Part shown: piece by piece, positions 20,985-29,155 of the stretch | Numbering within the stretch: position 1 is the stretch's first letter | Layout of the letters: the number at the start of each line of letters is the position of its first letter | DNA from: Anaerostipes sp. | GTDB taxonomy: Bacteria > Bacillota > Clostridia > Lachnospirales > Lachnospiraceae | Length of the DNA: 64,000 nucleotides | NCBI GenBank assembly: GCA_028697725.1 | Contig: JAQVEG010000006.1 | Coordinates: forward strand, 1-64,000 | Direction of reading: 5' to 3' | The notes under the pieces: generated by a model | What the model saw: only the letters and a program-made list of their open reading frames with translations | Told to the model about the DNA's origin: nothing | The model's database searches: none | Program-made: the position numbers and the translations under genes

Positions 20985-21122
20985 TTATATACTCTCACAA
21001 ACCTTTGGAATACTATTTGCATCTTTTTCAAAGATTTTACAAATCTCCGGTGCAATTGCCAAAATAAAATACTCTTTTTCTTTATTACTGAGTGCAACAA
21101 ACTCATTAATCAAGTTTTCCAT
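20985..21122 (-). CDS. Small ORF (45 aa) coupled to the upstream desulfidase gene; absent from the supplied ORF track
   Basis: ATG at 21120-21122, product MENLINEFVALSNKEKEYFILAIAPEICKIFEKDANSIPKVCESI; strong SD AAGGGGG overlaps the TAA of the 21133 gene (TAAGGGGGAAAAGATG). Confidence 0.65.
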   Translation of the reverse strand: MENLINEFVALSNKEKEYFILAIAPEICKIFEKDANSIPKVCESI

Positions 21123-21132
21123 CTTTTCCCCC

Positions 21133-22431
21133 TTAATCTACACAGGTCATGATACATAGAATTTCTTTATCTGTATCTCGCATCCCATTTTTTCCAAGAC
21201 GTCCAATATTTTTAATAGTATTCTCGACACTATCTGAAACAACACCTTCTCCACTATAAAATTGCTGACCTTGCAAATACATCTCATAACCAAATATTCC
21301 GGCATCAACTGCTGTCGCAATTTTAGCTGCACAGGATGCTTTTGCACCATCACAGATGATTCCTGAAGTAATGGCAAGTGCATTTATAATAGTGTGTGCT
21401 ATTTCCCCATATTCTCCACCTCTAAGATATGCAATTCCTGCTCCGGCTGCTGCACCTGCACTGACTGCTCCACAATAAGCAGACAGATAACCAATTCCTG
21501 TTTTCTGGTGAATCGCCGTCAAATTTGAAATAATTAAAGCTCTATAAAGTTTATCCTTCCCTATATCAAGTTCTTTCGCATATTCTATTACAGGTAATGA
21601 CACCGCCATCCCTTGATTTCCACTACCCGAATTTATGACAACTGGACATTCACATCCATTCATTCTGGCATCCGAACCAGCCGCCGCCTTAGCTTTTGCA
21701 CGTGTTCTCACTTCATTGTCATATACACTTAATATTACTGATCCTATGTTAGCTCCATAGTCTTCTTTCAACCCTTCTTCGGAGATTATTGAATTATATT
21801 GAATTTGCCTTTCTATTACATCGCTTATTTCATCTAGATTTACCATCTGTGCAAACTCATAGATTCCCATCACAGATAATAACTGATAATTAAGAAGCTC
21901 TGTCTGATTTTGTGTTTCAACTTCTTTATTTAAAATAACTTGCCCATTTTTTTCAATATATACAACATTTGCATGAGCATTGGCAATTCGAACAACTGCA
22001 CTCTCATCCTCACTATATACCCTCACAATAATGTCCAAAAGCAAATCACTTTCTGCCTGTTTTACATAAAATTCTGTGTTATCTAAATATTGCACAAATT
22101 CCTGCTTCTGCTTCTTTGTAACATTTTGTAAGACTTCTAAACCTAACTTTTCATTGCCTGCAACAATTCCAATGGCCGCTGCTGCTTCCATTCCTTTTTT
22201 TCCATTTGTATTTGGTACAATTACACTCTTGACATTTTTAATAATATTTCCGCTGGCTTCTATTTCAACTTTCTGGGGTAATTTTCCCAATACACTTCTT
22301 GCTGTAGCTGCACATAGTGCAAGGGATGTCGGCTCCGTACATCCCATTGATGGAACAAGTTCCTTTTTTAATATGTCTACATATGTTTGATACTGCTTAT
22401 CATGTCTTTTCAAATTTATCCACCTTTCCAT
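21133..22431 (-). CDS. L-cysteine desulfidase / L-serine dehydratase alpha-like (CyuA/YhaM, UPF0597 family)
   Basis: ELVPSMGCTEPTSLALCAA, NSGSGNQGMAVSLPV, GIICDGAKASCAAKIA; SD AGGTGG spaced for a TTG start at 22413 (LKRHDKQYQTY). Confidence 0.85.
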   Translation of the reverse strand: MERWINLKRHDKQYQTYVDILKKELVPSMGCTEPTSLALCAATARSVLGKLPQKVEIEASGNIIKNVKSVIVPNTNGKKGMEAAAAIGIVAGNEKLGLEVLQNVTKKQKQEFVQYLDNTEFYVKQAESDLLLDIIVRVYSEDESAVVRIANAHANVVYIEKNGQVILNKEVETQNQTELLNYQLLSVMGIYEFAQMVNLDEISDVIERQIQYNSIISEEGLKEDYGANIGSVILSVYDNEVRTRAKAKAAAGSDARMNGCECPVVINSGSGNQGMAVSLPVIEYAKELDIGKDKLYRALIISNLTAIHQKTGIGYLSAYCGAVSAGAAAGAGIAYLRGGEYGEIAHTIINALAITSGIICDGAKASCAAKIATAVDAGIFGYEMYLQGQQFYSGEGVVSDSVENTIKNIGRLGKNGMRDTDKEILCIMTCVD

Positions 22432-22484
22432 ACACTTCTTTATTTAGGTGGCAAACAGTTAGATACCGCTTACCACCTTATTTC

Positions 22485-23567
22485 TTAGTCTAATATAATT
22501 TCATTTTTTTCACTGGTTGTCTCCTTTGGAAACCAATATGTTGTTTTATTTGCTATTTTCACCATAGTAAGCATTACAGGCACTTCAACCAATACTCCTA
22601 CCGTTACAGCAAGAACAACTGGAGAAGATGCTCCAAACAATGCAATCGCAACTGCAACCGCAAATTCAAAAAAGTTCGAAGCGCCAACTAACCCTGCAGG
22701 TGCCGCAATATTGTGTGACAACTTTAACATTTTTGCTGCAAAATACGAAACAAAAAATATGAAGAAAGATTGAAGAACCATAGGTATTGCCAAGAGCAGA
22801 ATATGTATTGGATTTTCAATAATCATATGACCTTGGTATGAAAAAATAATAACCAGCATCAGTAAAAGTCCAATAAAAATCAACTTATTAAATTTAGGAA
22901 CAAATTTTTCTTCAAAGTATTCCTTCCCTTTATTTTTAGTCATAAAAATTCTTGTTAAGATACCTGCAACAAGTGGAATAACCACAAACAAAACAATTGA
23001 AAGAATCAAGGTGTCCCAAGGGACAGAAAAACCGCCTGTACCAAGTAGAAATACCATGGTAGGTGCATACGCAACTAAAAGAATAAGATCATTACTTGCC
23101 ACCTGAACCAATGTATGCGCAGCATCACCCTTTGTTAAATGACTCCATACAAATACCATTGCTGTACAAGGTGCTCCTCCCAGCAATACTGCACCTGCGA
23201 GATAATTTTTTGCTAAATCAGCAGGAATAATTCCTTTAAATAAAACATAAAGGAAAAAAGCCATTATGCCATACATGGTGAATGGTTTAATTAACCAGTT
23301 TGCTACCCATGTAACAATCAATCCCTTAGGATGCTTTCCAACATTTTTTACACTGGCAAAGTCAATCTTAATCATCATGGGATAAACCATAACCCAAATC
23401 AGTATCGCTATGGGCAGAGATATCTGTGCATATTGCAGTTTGCCCAAAAATTCAGGTATTGCAGGCACATATTTCGAAATCAGAACACCTACTATCATAC
23501 AAAGGACAACCCAAACACTAAGATATTTTTCAAGGATTCCTAAGCTTTGTGTATTATTTTTTTCCAT
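22485..23567 (-). CDS. acr3: ACR3 family arsenite efflux transporter
   Basis: 360 aa; polytopic; AVLLGGAPCTAMVFVWSHLT (conserved Cys) and ars context. Confidence 0.93.
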   Translation of the reverse strand: MEKNNTQSLGILEKYLSVWVVLCMIVGVLISKYVPAIPEFLGKLQYAQISLPIAILIWVMVYPMMIKIDFASVKNVGKHPKGLIVTWVANWLIKPFTMYGIMAFFLYVLFKGIIPADLAKNYLAGAVLLGGAPCTAMVFVWSHLTKGDAAHTLVQVASNDLILLVAYAPTMVFLLGTGGFSVPWDTLILSIVLFVVIPLVAGILTRIFMTKNKGKEYFEEKFVPKFNKLIFIGLLLMLVIIFSYQGHMIIENPIHILLLAIPMVLQSFFIFFVSYFAAKMLKLSHNIAAPAGLVGASNFFEFAVAVAIALFGASSPVVLAVTVGVLVEVPVMLTMVKIANKTTYWFPKETTSEKNEIILD

Positions 23568-23835
23568 GTTTCATTACTCCATTCTTTTTAATCGTTAAGC
23601 GACCTCTTTCTACATCAAATATCTTATTTTTTGTCCATCTTTCTGCCTCTTTGTCCATAGATACTTGAATACCATCCACCATCATAGTCTGAATGCCATC
23701 TTTTACATTTACCATATCAATCTGTAATGCAGTGCCACAGCAGGATTTATGCAGAAACATTTTTAAAGTATCACACTTCTCTGAAACTAATGAATCTTGT
23801 ATTAACTTTTTTGCACTTTCTGTAAACTGTACCAT
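23554..23835 (-). CDS. IscA/HesB-like CC-motif family protein
   Basis: MVQFTESAKKLIQDSLVSEKCDTLKMFLHKSCCGTALQIDMV; SD AAAGGAG before ATG at 23835. Confidence 0.75.
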   Translation of the reverse strand: MVQFTESAKKLIQDSLVSEKCDTLKMFLHKSCCGTALQIDMVNVKDGIQTMMVDGIQVSMDKEAERWTKNKIFDVERGRLTIKKNGVMKHGKK

Positions 23836-23851
23836 TTTGCAACTCCTTTCT

Positions 23852-25594
23852 TTAATCAATTAATTCCTTTAATTTTTCACCTTTAATCTCATCGGCTTGC
23901 CATTTAACCGCCACAAAATTTCCCTTGGAAATTTCGTCTACTTTATTAATCCACTCAACTTCGTGATTAGCTTTTGCTTTCAAAGTAGCATTTGATGGTT
24001 CGGTGGCATAAAGTGAAGAATTGATAATCCACCATTTTGTACGGATACCAGCACGCTTTAAATCCTGCTCTAATCTCATCGCTTCATAAACTGGAGTAGT
24101 TTCAGCAAGCGTAACTATAATAACTTCTGTTTCCTCACCATTATGTAGCCTTGGCAATAATTGTTTTACTGACTCTGGAATATCTCCCGCTGTATGTGCA
24201 ATTTCACGATGATAACTCTCAGATGAATCTAACAGTAATAGTGTATGTCCCGTCGGTGCAGTATCAATTACAACAACCTGTTCCTCTGCCTTTTCCACAA
24301 TATCTGCAAAGGCACGAAATACTGCGATTTCCTGCGTACATGGAGAACGCAGATCCTCTTCCACATATGCGATATCTTCCTTGGACATATTTTTTCTTGC
24401 TTTTGTCAGAACTTCCTCTTTGTACTTTTCTAGTTCTGCCTTTTCGTCAATGTGACTCATAGTGATCCGATCTGTATCCTGAATGACGTATTTCAAATGA
24501 GCAGCCGGATCAGTTGTAGTCAAATGTACTTTTTCCCCTTTTTCTGCAAGTCCCAATGCAATAGCTGCTGCCATAGTTGTCTTTCCTACTCCACCTTTGC
24601 CCATGGTGAAAATAACTTTCTTATTGCTTGTATACAACTCATCAATCATATTTTTCAAACTTGGCACTTCATTTGCATGAAGAATTGCCTTCTCATAGTT
24701 CTGATTGTCCGTCACTAAAAGATTTCTTACATTATCAAGACCTGTTACATTGTAAGAACGCAGTGGAATCATATACTGGTCAAAATCCTTCAAACTTTCT
24801 GGTGTATTTTCCAGTGCCTTCTGCTGTTTCTGGTACAGACTTTCTGAAATCTTATCATCATGACTTGTGAGAACACCATTAATAACTAATGCCTGATTTT
24901 TTAATCCCATTTCAGAAAGTTCTTTGGACGCCCTCTCTACTTCACGTAATGGTGCACCCTCTGGTCTTGAAACCAAAATTAAAGTGGTTTTACTTGCATC
25001 AGAAAGTGTATCTACCGCTTTCTGATAAATATCTTTTCTCGCCGCCATACCGGAAAGCTGCCCTACCTTTGCAGTTCCACCATCCTGCTCCTCAATAAAA
25101 TCATTCCAAGCTGATGGAAGTGAAAGAAATCGAAGCGTATGTCCCGTAGGTGCAGTGTCAAAGATAATATAGTCATATTCCTTTTCATCTTTTTCGTCCG
25201 TTAAAAAATTTGCAAACTGATTAAATGCTGCAATTTCTACAGTGCATGAACCAGAGAGTTGTTCCTCCATATTAGCAATCACTGTATCTGGAAGTTTCCC
25301 CCGATATGGTGCGATAATGCTCTCTTTATACTCTTCCATTGCCTGCATTGGATCAAGATTTGCCACTACAAGTCCAGGTACTTCCTCAATTGGAACCCCC
25401 TGATTCGTCAACTCTTTTTTAAACACATCCTGCAAATTTGATGCAGGATCTGTGCTTATCAGCAATACCGTTTTGCCCTGATCTGCTAAGGTAACTGCGG
25501 TAGCACATGCAGTTGATGTTTTTCCAACCCCTCCTTTTCCTGTAAAAAATAAATATTTTGTTAATTCAATTTCTCTTGGATTAAATGTTTGCAT
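23852..25594 (-). CDS. arsA: Arsenical pump-driving ATPase (tandem P-loop)
   Basis: 580 aa; two Walker A motifs (FTGKGGVGKTSTA, FTMGKGGVGKTTMA), two signature segments VIFDTAPTGHTLR / VVIDTAPTGHTLL. Confidence 0.96.
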   Translation of the reverse strand: MQTFNPREIELTKYLFFTGKGGVGKTSTACATAVTLADQGKTVLLISTDPASNLQDVFKKELTNQGVPIEEVPGLVVANLDPMQAMEEYKESIIAPYRGKLPDTVIANMEEQLSGSCTVEIAAFNQFANFLTDEKDEKEYDYIIFDTAPTGHTLRFLSLPSAWNDFIEEQDGGTAKVGQLSGMAARKDIYQKAVDTLSDASKTTLILVSRPEGAPLREVERASKELSEMGLKNQALVINGVLTSHDDKISESLYQKQQKALENTPESLKDFDQYMIPLRSYNVTGLDNVRNLLVTDNQNYEKAILHANEVPSLKNMIDELYTSNKKVIFTMGKGGVGKTTMAAAIALGLAEKGEKVHLTTTDPAAHLKYVIQDTDRITMSHIDEKAELEKYKEEVLTKARKNMSKEDIAYVEEDLRSPCTQEIAVFRAFADIVEKAEEQVVVIDTAPTGHTLLLLDSSESYHREIAHTAGDIPESVKQLLPRLHNGEETEVIIVTLAETTPVYEAMRLEQDLKRAGIRTKWWIINSSLYATEPSNATLKAKANHEVEWINKVDEISKGNFVAVKWQADEIKGEKLKELID

Positions 25595-25618
25595 ATTGTT
25601 TTCCTCCTGTTTTTTTAA

Positions 25619-25975
25619 TTAGCTTTCAATTGATACACCCAAAATCTTTGGTTTTTCACCTAATGCTTCGATTGGTAATTCCAGATACTCCGCAATTTCC
25701 TCGTTGCTTGGATATCTACCTTCTAAAACGATTTTCCCATCCAATGTAGTAACTGGAAGTTTGTCTATTCCAACCGTATTTACATATTTGTTTACTTCTG
25801 CATTGTTGATAAATTCCTGTGGTTCTTTGGATAAATTAAACCGATCCAGTTTGACCTCTTTTTTTGCAAGTGCTTTTATTACTGCTGAGATACGAATTAA
25901 TTCTGTATCTACTCCCACACCACTAAATCCTGTGTTGCAACACATAGCAGGTTCAAAAATCTGTAATTTTTTCAT
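25619..25975 (-). CDS. arsD: ArsD-family arsenite metallochaperone/repressor (C18 replaced by Ser)
   Basis: 118 aa; FEPAMCCNTGFSGVGVDTELIRISAVIKAL...RFNLSKEPQEFINN; SD AAGGAGG. Confidence 0.92.
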   Translation of the reverse strand: MKKLQIFEPAMCCNTGFSGVGVDTELIRISAVIKALAKKEVKLDRFNLSKEPQEFINNAEVNKYVNTVGIDKLPVTTLDGKIVLEGRYPSNEEIAEYLELPIEALGEKPKILGVSIES

Positions 25976-26043
25976 TGTCCAATAGCCTCCTTGTATTTTT
26001 CTACGTTCTTGTTTGTCTTACTTCTATAGCCTATCATTGCCGC

Positions 26044-26085
26044 TTATACAGAACGACAATGATACATTCTCTTGCAAAAACACAT
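26044..26085 (-). CDS. Candidate 13-aa leader peptide MCFCKRMYHCRSV upstream of arsD
   Basis: ATG-TGT-TTT-TGC-AAG-AGA-ATG-TAT-CAT-TGT-CGT-TCT-GTA-TAA with SD GGGAGG seven nt upstream. Confidence 0.35.
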   Translation of the reverse strand: MCFCKRMYHCRSV

Positions 26086-26104
26086 ACCTGTTCCTCCCTA
26101 TCTA

Positions 26105-26136
26105 TTACATAGAAATATAGAAATATTTCTATGTAA
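26105..26136. promoter_or_regulatory. Candidate internal ArsR operator between arsR and arsD
   Basis: Perfect 13-nt inverted repeat TTACATAGAAATA-tagaaa-TATTTCTATGTAA; shares ACATAGAAA with the arsR promoter site. Confidence 0.7.
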
Positions 26137-26174
26137 ACTTTATTTTTTTACCGATGCTCTTCACATCGGTATTT

Positions 26175-26462
26175 TTATCTACTCTGTCCTGTTAGAATTC
26201 TTCCTATCTCCGCATTAAAACTCAATAACATTTCTTGATTTGCAGAATAATAACTCCACTTTCCTTCTTTTCTAACATTTACAATCCCTATATCACATAA
26301 TAATTTCATGTCATGGGAAAGTGTTGGTTGTGTTATTTTGAACTCCTCTAGGATGTCACAAGCACATAATTCTTTATCCGCCAGCATGGCAACTATTTTA
26401 AGTCTCTTTGAGTCAGCAAGCACTTTTAAAACTTTAGCATATCTGATATAGTCTTCTTCCAT
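26175..26462 (-). CDS. arsR: ArsR/SmtB family transcriptional repressor
   Basis: 95 aa; ELCACDILEEFKITQPTLSHDMKLL (CxC metal-binding and HTH). Confidence 0.93.
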   Translation of the reverse strand: MEEDYIRYAKVLKVLADSKRLKIVAMLADKELCACDILEEFKITQPTLSHDMKLLCDIGIVNVRKEGKWSYYSANQEMLLSFNAEIGRILTGQSR

Positions 26463-26485
26463 CTTCTTACCTCACATTGATTTAT

Positions 26486-26526
26486 TTCTATGTGTTATTA
26501 TATTCCTTACATAGAAAAAAGTCAAT
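26486..26526 (-). promoter_or_regulatory. arsR promoter with overlapping ArsR operator
   Basis: Minus strand TTGACT (26521-26526), 17-nt spacer, TATAAT (26498-26503); inverted arms TTTCTATGT (26486-26494, + strand) and ACATAGAAA (26510-26518, + strand). Confidence 0.8.
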
Positions 26527-26611
26527 GTGTATTTAAAAATTTTTTCAAAAAATAATATACAGATTTATATGAATCCAGTAAGAGGCTAATCATTCGTTGA
26601 TTAGCCCACCT

Positions 26612-27337
26612 CTATTCTCCACGAATTTCTTTTAATTGTTTTAAGAAAACATGGGTGGAACGATTTGCAACCAGTTCCATTGGAAAACTCATTTCTTTTA
26701 ATATTTGCGCAACCTGATCAAATTTTCCAACAGCACTTGGATCATGAGCATCGGACCCTGCTATTATCATAACTTCATATTCTTTGCAAAGTTTTAACAT
26801 TTTAATATAGTTTTCTCTTGGATTCACTCGGCTATTCTCAGGGCTAAAGGATGAATTGTTTATCTCCAGCATAGTTCCTGTTTCCTTTGCGGCTTTTACA
26901 ATTGGCTCATAATGTACAGGAATTCTACCATCATCTGGGTGTGTAATAATATCTACAAGAGGATTATGAATCGCATTCACATATGCCCTTGTATTTTCAT
27001 CTGCAGAACCTATTTTATAACATAAATCATGGATTCCGGCTAATCGTATATCAAAACAACTTTTTATAATGTGTTCTTTTTCGCTCAAGGTACCCTTATA
27101 ATCAACAATGTTCATCTCACATCCAAGCATTAACCGTAGTCCATTCCAATCTCTTGGCACTACAGACATGTTACGAAAATAAATCTCATTACAAGTTCCC
27201 GGTATTCCCTTTCCATGTTCTGTAATTCCTAAGATTTCCAGTCCCTGATTCTGGGCTGCTTCTACAGATTCACGAATACTTCCATATGCATGTCCACTAG
27301 CCAATGTATGGGTGTGCATATCTAATAAATAACTCAT
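26612..27337 (-). CDS. PHP domain phosphoesterase (YcdX-like)
   Basis: 241 aa; DMHTHTLASGHAYGSIRE, GITEHGKGIPGT, ITHPDDG, IIAGSDAHDPSAVG. Confidence 0.9.
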   Translation of the reverse strand: MSYLLDMHTHTLASGHAYGSIRESVEAAQNQGLEILGITEHGKGIPGTCNEIYFRNMSVVPRDWNGLRLMLGCEMNIVDYKGTLSEKEHIIKSCFDIRLAGIHDLCYKIGSADENTRAYVNAIHNPLVDIITHPDDGRIPVHYEPIVKAAKETGTMLEINNSSFSPENSRVNPRENYIKMLKLCKEYEVMIIAGSDAHDPSAVGKFDQVAQILKEMSFPMELVANRSTHVFLKQLKEIRGE

Positions 27338-27354
27338 CTCATATCCTCTTTCCT

Positions 27355-27858
27355 TTATACAAACTTTCTCAAACGATATCTAAGTGGCAATGGTTGATTT
27401 AAAATATCAACAGCCTTTTTTATATGCTCCTTTAACAAACCACCTTTTTGAAAATCTGTTTTTACAACATAACTTTCTAAATGCTTTTTCTTCCATTCAA
27501 ATGGACCATCATCTAATATAACAATTCCATCAATTGGTTCTTGGCATTTTTTAATCCACTGAAATATCTCCATCTCTCTTCGACATGTTTCATCACATCC
27601 AGTACGTGAAAATACTTCTAAATCAAACTTATGAAACACAAGAAGCATTTCCTGCATCTCATCGGTACAATCTTCAAACTTAGGTCTCCATCCACGTCTC
27701 CATGACGACGTCAACACAATCTTTGCATTTGTCTGATTTACAATTTCTTTTAAAACTTTTAGATTGTCTGCATCTATTAAATCTGTGTATCTTTGAGTAT
27801 TCTCATAATAATCATATGAATTTAAAACACCATCAATATCTAAAAATATAACTTTCAA
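27355..27858 (-). CDS. HAD domain protein resembling the Swiss Army Knife RNA-repair HAD family
   Basis: 167 aa; MKVIFLDIDGVLNS, KIVLTSSWR, VILDDGP. Confidence 0.8.
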   Translation of the reverse strand: MKVIFLDIDGVLNSYDYYENTQRYTDLIDADNLKVLKEIVNQTNAKIVLTSSWRRGWRPKFEDCTDEMQEMLLVFHKFDLEVFSRTGCDETCRREMEIFQWIKKCQEPIDGIVILDDGPFEWKKKHLESYVVKTDFQKGGLLKEHIKKAVDILNQPLPLRYRLRKFV

Positions 27859-27879
27859 TTGGACTCCTTTAACTTTTTT

Positions 27880-29151
27880 CTAACACTGGATTTTGTAGTG
27901 ATTTAAGAGGATTTTTTCTGCCTCCGGATTCCAAAACCCTTTATGACTATCGCAACTGTCTGCAAGCTTTTGAAACAGTGGCTTCTTTTTACCCAGATTC
28001 CGAAATTCTTTAATCTCAATCAACGGAAAATCAAGCTGATTATATATAATCTTCTTTTCTCCCTGCATTTTTTTTAAATCTAAGATTCCATCTACAGTAG
28101 CTGACAGTCCTCCAATATGTGTAATATTCAACGCTGGATTTATCTGCCCTCTTGCTATTAATTTTAAGGCTTCCTTCATATCACTATACAAGCCGCCAGA
28201 AGATCCAATTAACTTTGTTTTTAAATAATGACTTCCGTATATGTTCATTCCTGCTTCGTATTTTTTATCTGCTGTGGATGCATATATATTCATACATCCG
28301 TCCATAGCCATAATCCGATTGCCAATCTCTGCAACATTTTTAGGAGGTGCATATACAAATACGTCATCATATCCTTTTTCCTCTGTCAATGCCATTAATG
28401 CTGGAACTGGATCTGTAAGCATTCCAGGATTGATATAGTAAAGTTCAATTCCATTTCTTCTAGCTTCTTCCATAGAAATCAACTTTCTAGCTTTCTCAAG
28501 TCGTTCTCGATTGGTATCTGTCACTACAAGCCGCCTTGGTTTTGTATCCATCTGCATTACATAATGAATGGCAAGCACTCCCATAGGTCCACATCCACCT
28601 AAAATAATTGTGTTTCCACCTGGCTTAATTCCAGAAATATGTTGATGGGTTCCTGGAACACTATGATAGTTGGAATAAAAACTACTTACAATACTATATA
28701 AGGCTTGTGCCATGGCTCCTTCATAAAAACTTTTTGTCTGGCATTGTATTAAACAGCCTTTGTCAATAACATGTCCTGGAACAATACAATATGTACAAGC
28801 CCCTCCAAAGTATGGATAAGAATAACCTGGGGATTCAATCTGTCCTGGAATCTCAGGAATCACTACAACTCGTTCTCCTATATAGTATTCTGATTTCCAC
28901 TTCCCACCGATGTCTTCAATCACTCCAGTAAATTCATGTCCTATAATAATTGGATTCTTCCTTATATCCTTTGGAACTCTTAGATGCCGCTGTGCCAAGG
29001 TGACTTCCTTTAGCGTAGACATTGCAAGCCCACTACATATAATCTTAACAAGAACTTCGTCCTCTTCTAGCTTTGGAAGTTCAAATTCTTCTAATTTCAT
29101 ATTCTTTGAACTGTATAATCTCACACCTTTTGCCTTCATACGCATCCACAC
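27880..29151 (-). CDS. Zinc-type MDR alcohol/sugar-phosphate dehydrogenase homolog, zinc ligands altered
   Basis: ~421 aa; IIGHEFTG, IILGGCGPMGVLAIHYV Rossmann motif; paralog of 39087..40349; exact start uncertain (ATG at 29145 has good SD). Confidence 0.85.
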   Translation of the reverse strand: MWMRMKAKGVRLYSSKNMKLEEFELPKLEEDEVLVKIICSGLAMSTLKEVTLAQRHLRVPKDIRKNPIIIGHEFTGVIEDIGGKWKSEYYIGERVVVIPEIPGQIESPGYSYPYFGGACTYCIVPGHVIDKGCLIQCQTKSFYEGAMAQALYSIVSSFYSNYHSVPGTHQHISGIKPGGNTIILGGCGPMGVLAIHYVMQMDTKPRRLVVTDTNRERLEKARKLISMEEARRNGIELYYINPGMLTDPVPALMALTEEKGYDDVFVYAPPKNVAEIGNRIMAMDGCMNIYASTADKKYEAGMNIYGSHYLKTKLIGSSGGLYSDMKEALKLIARGQINPALNITHIGGLSATVDGILDLKKMQGEKKIIYNQLDFPLIEIKEFRNLGKKKPLFQKLADSCDSHKGFWNPEAEKILLNHYKIQC

Positions 29152-29155
29152 TCCT

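Noticed and set aside
22076-22390. 104-aa plus-strand ORF opposite the desulfidase gene
   Set aside because: Antisense to conserved coding sequence; no recognisable family.
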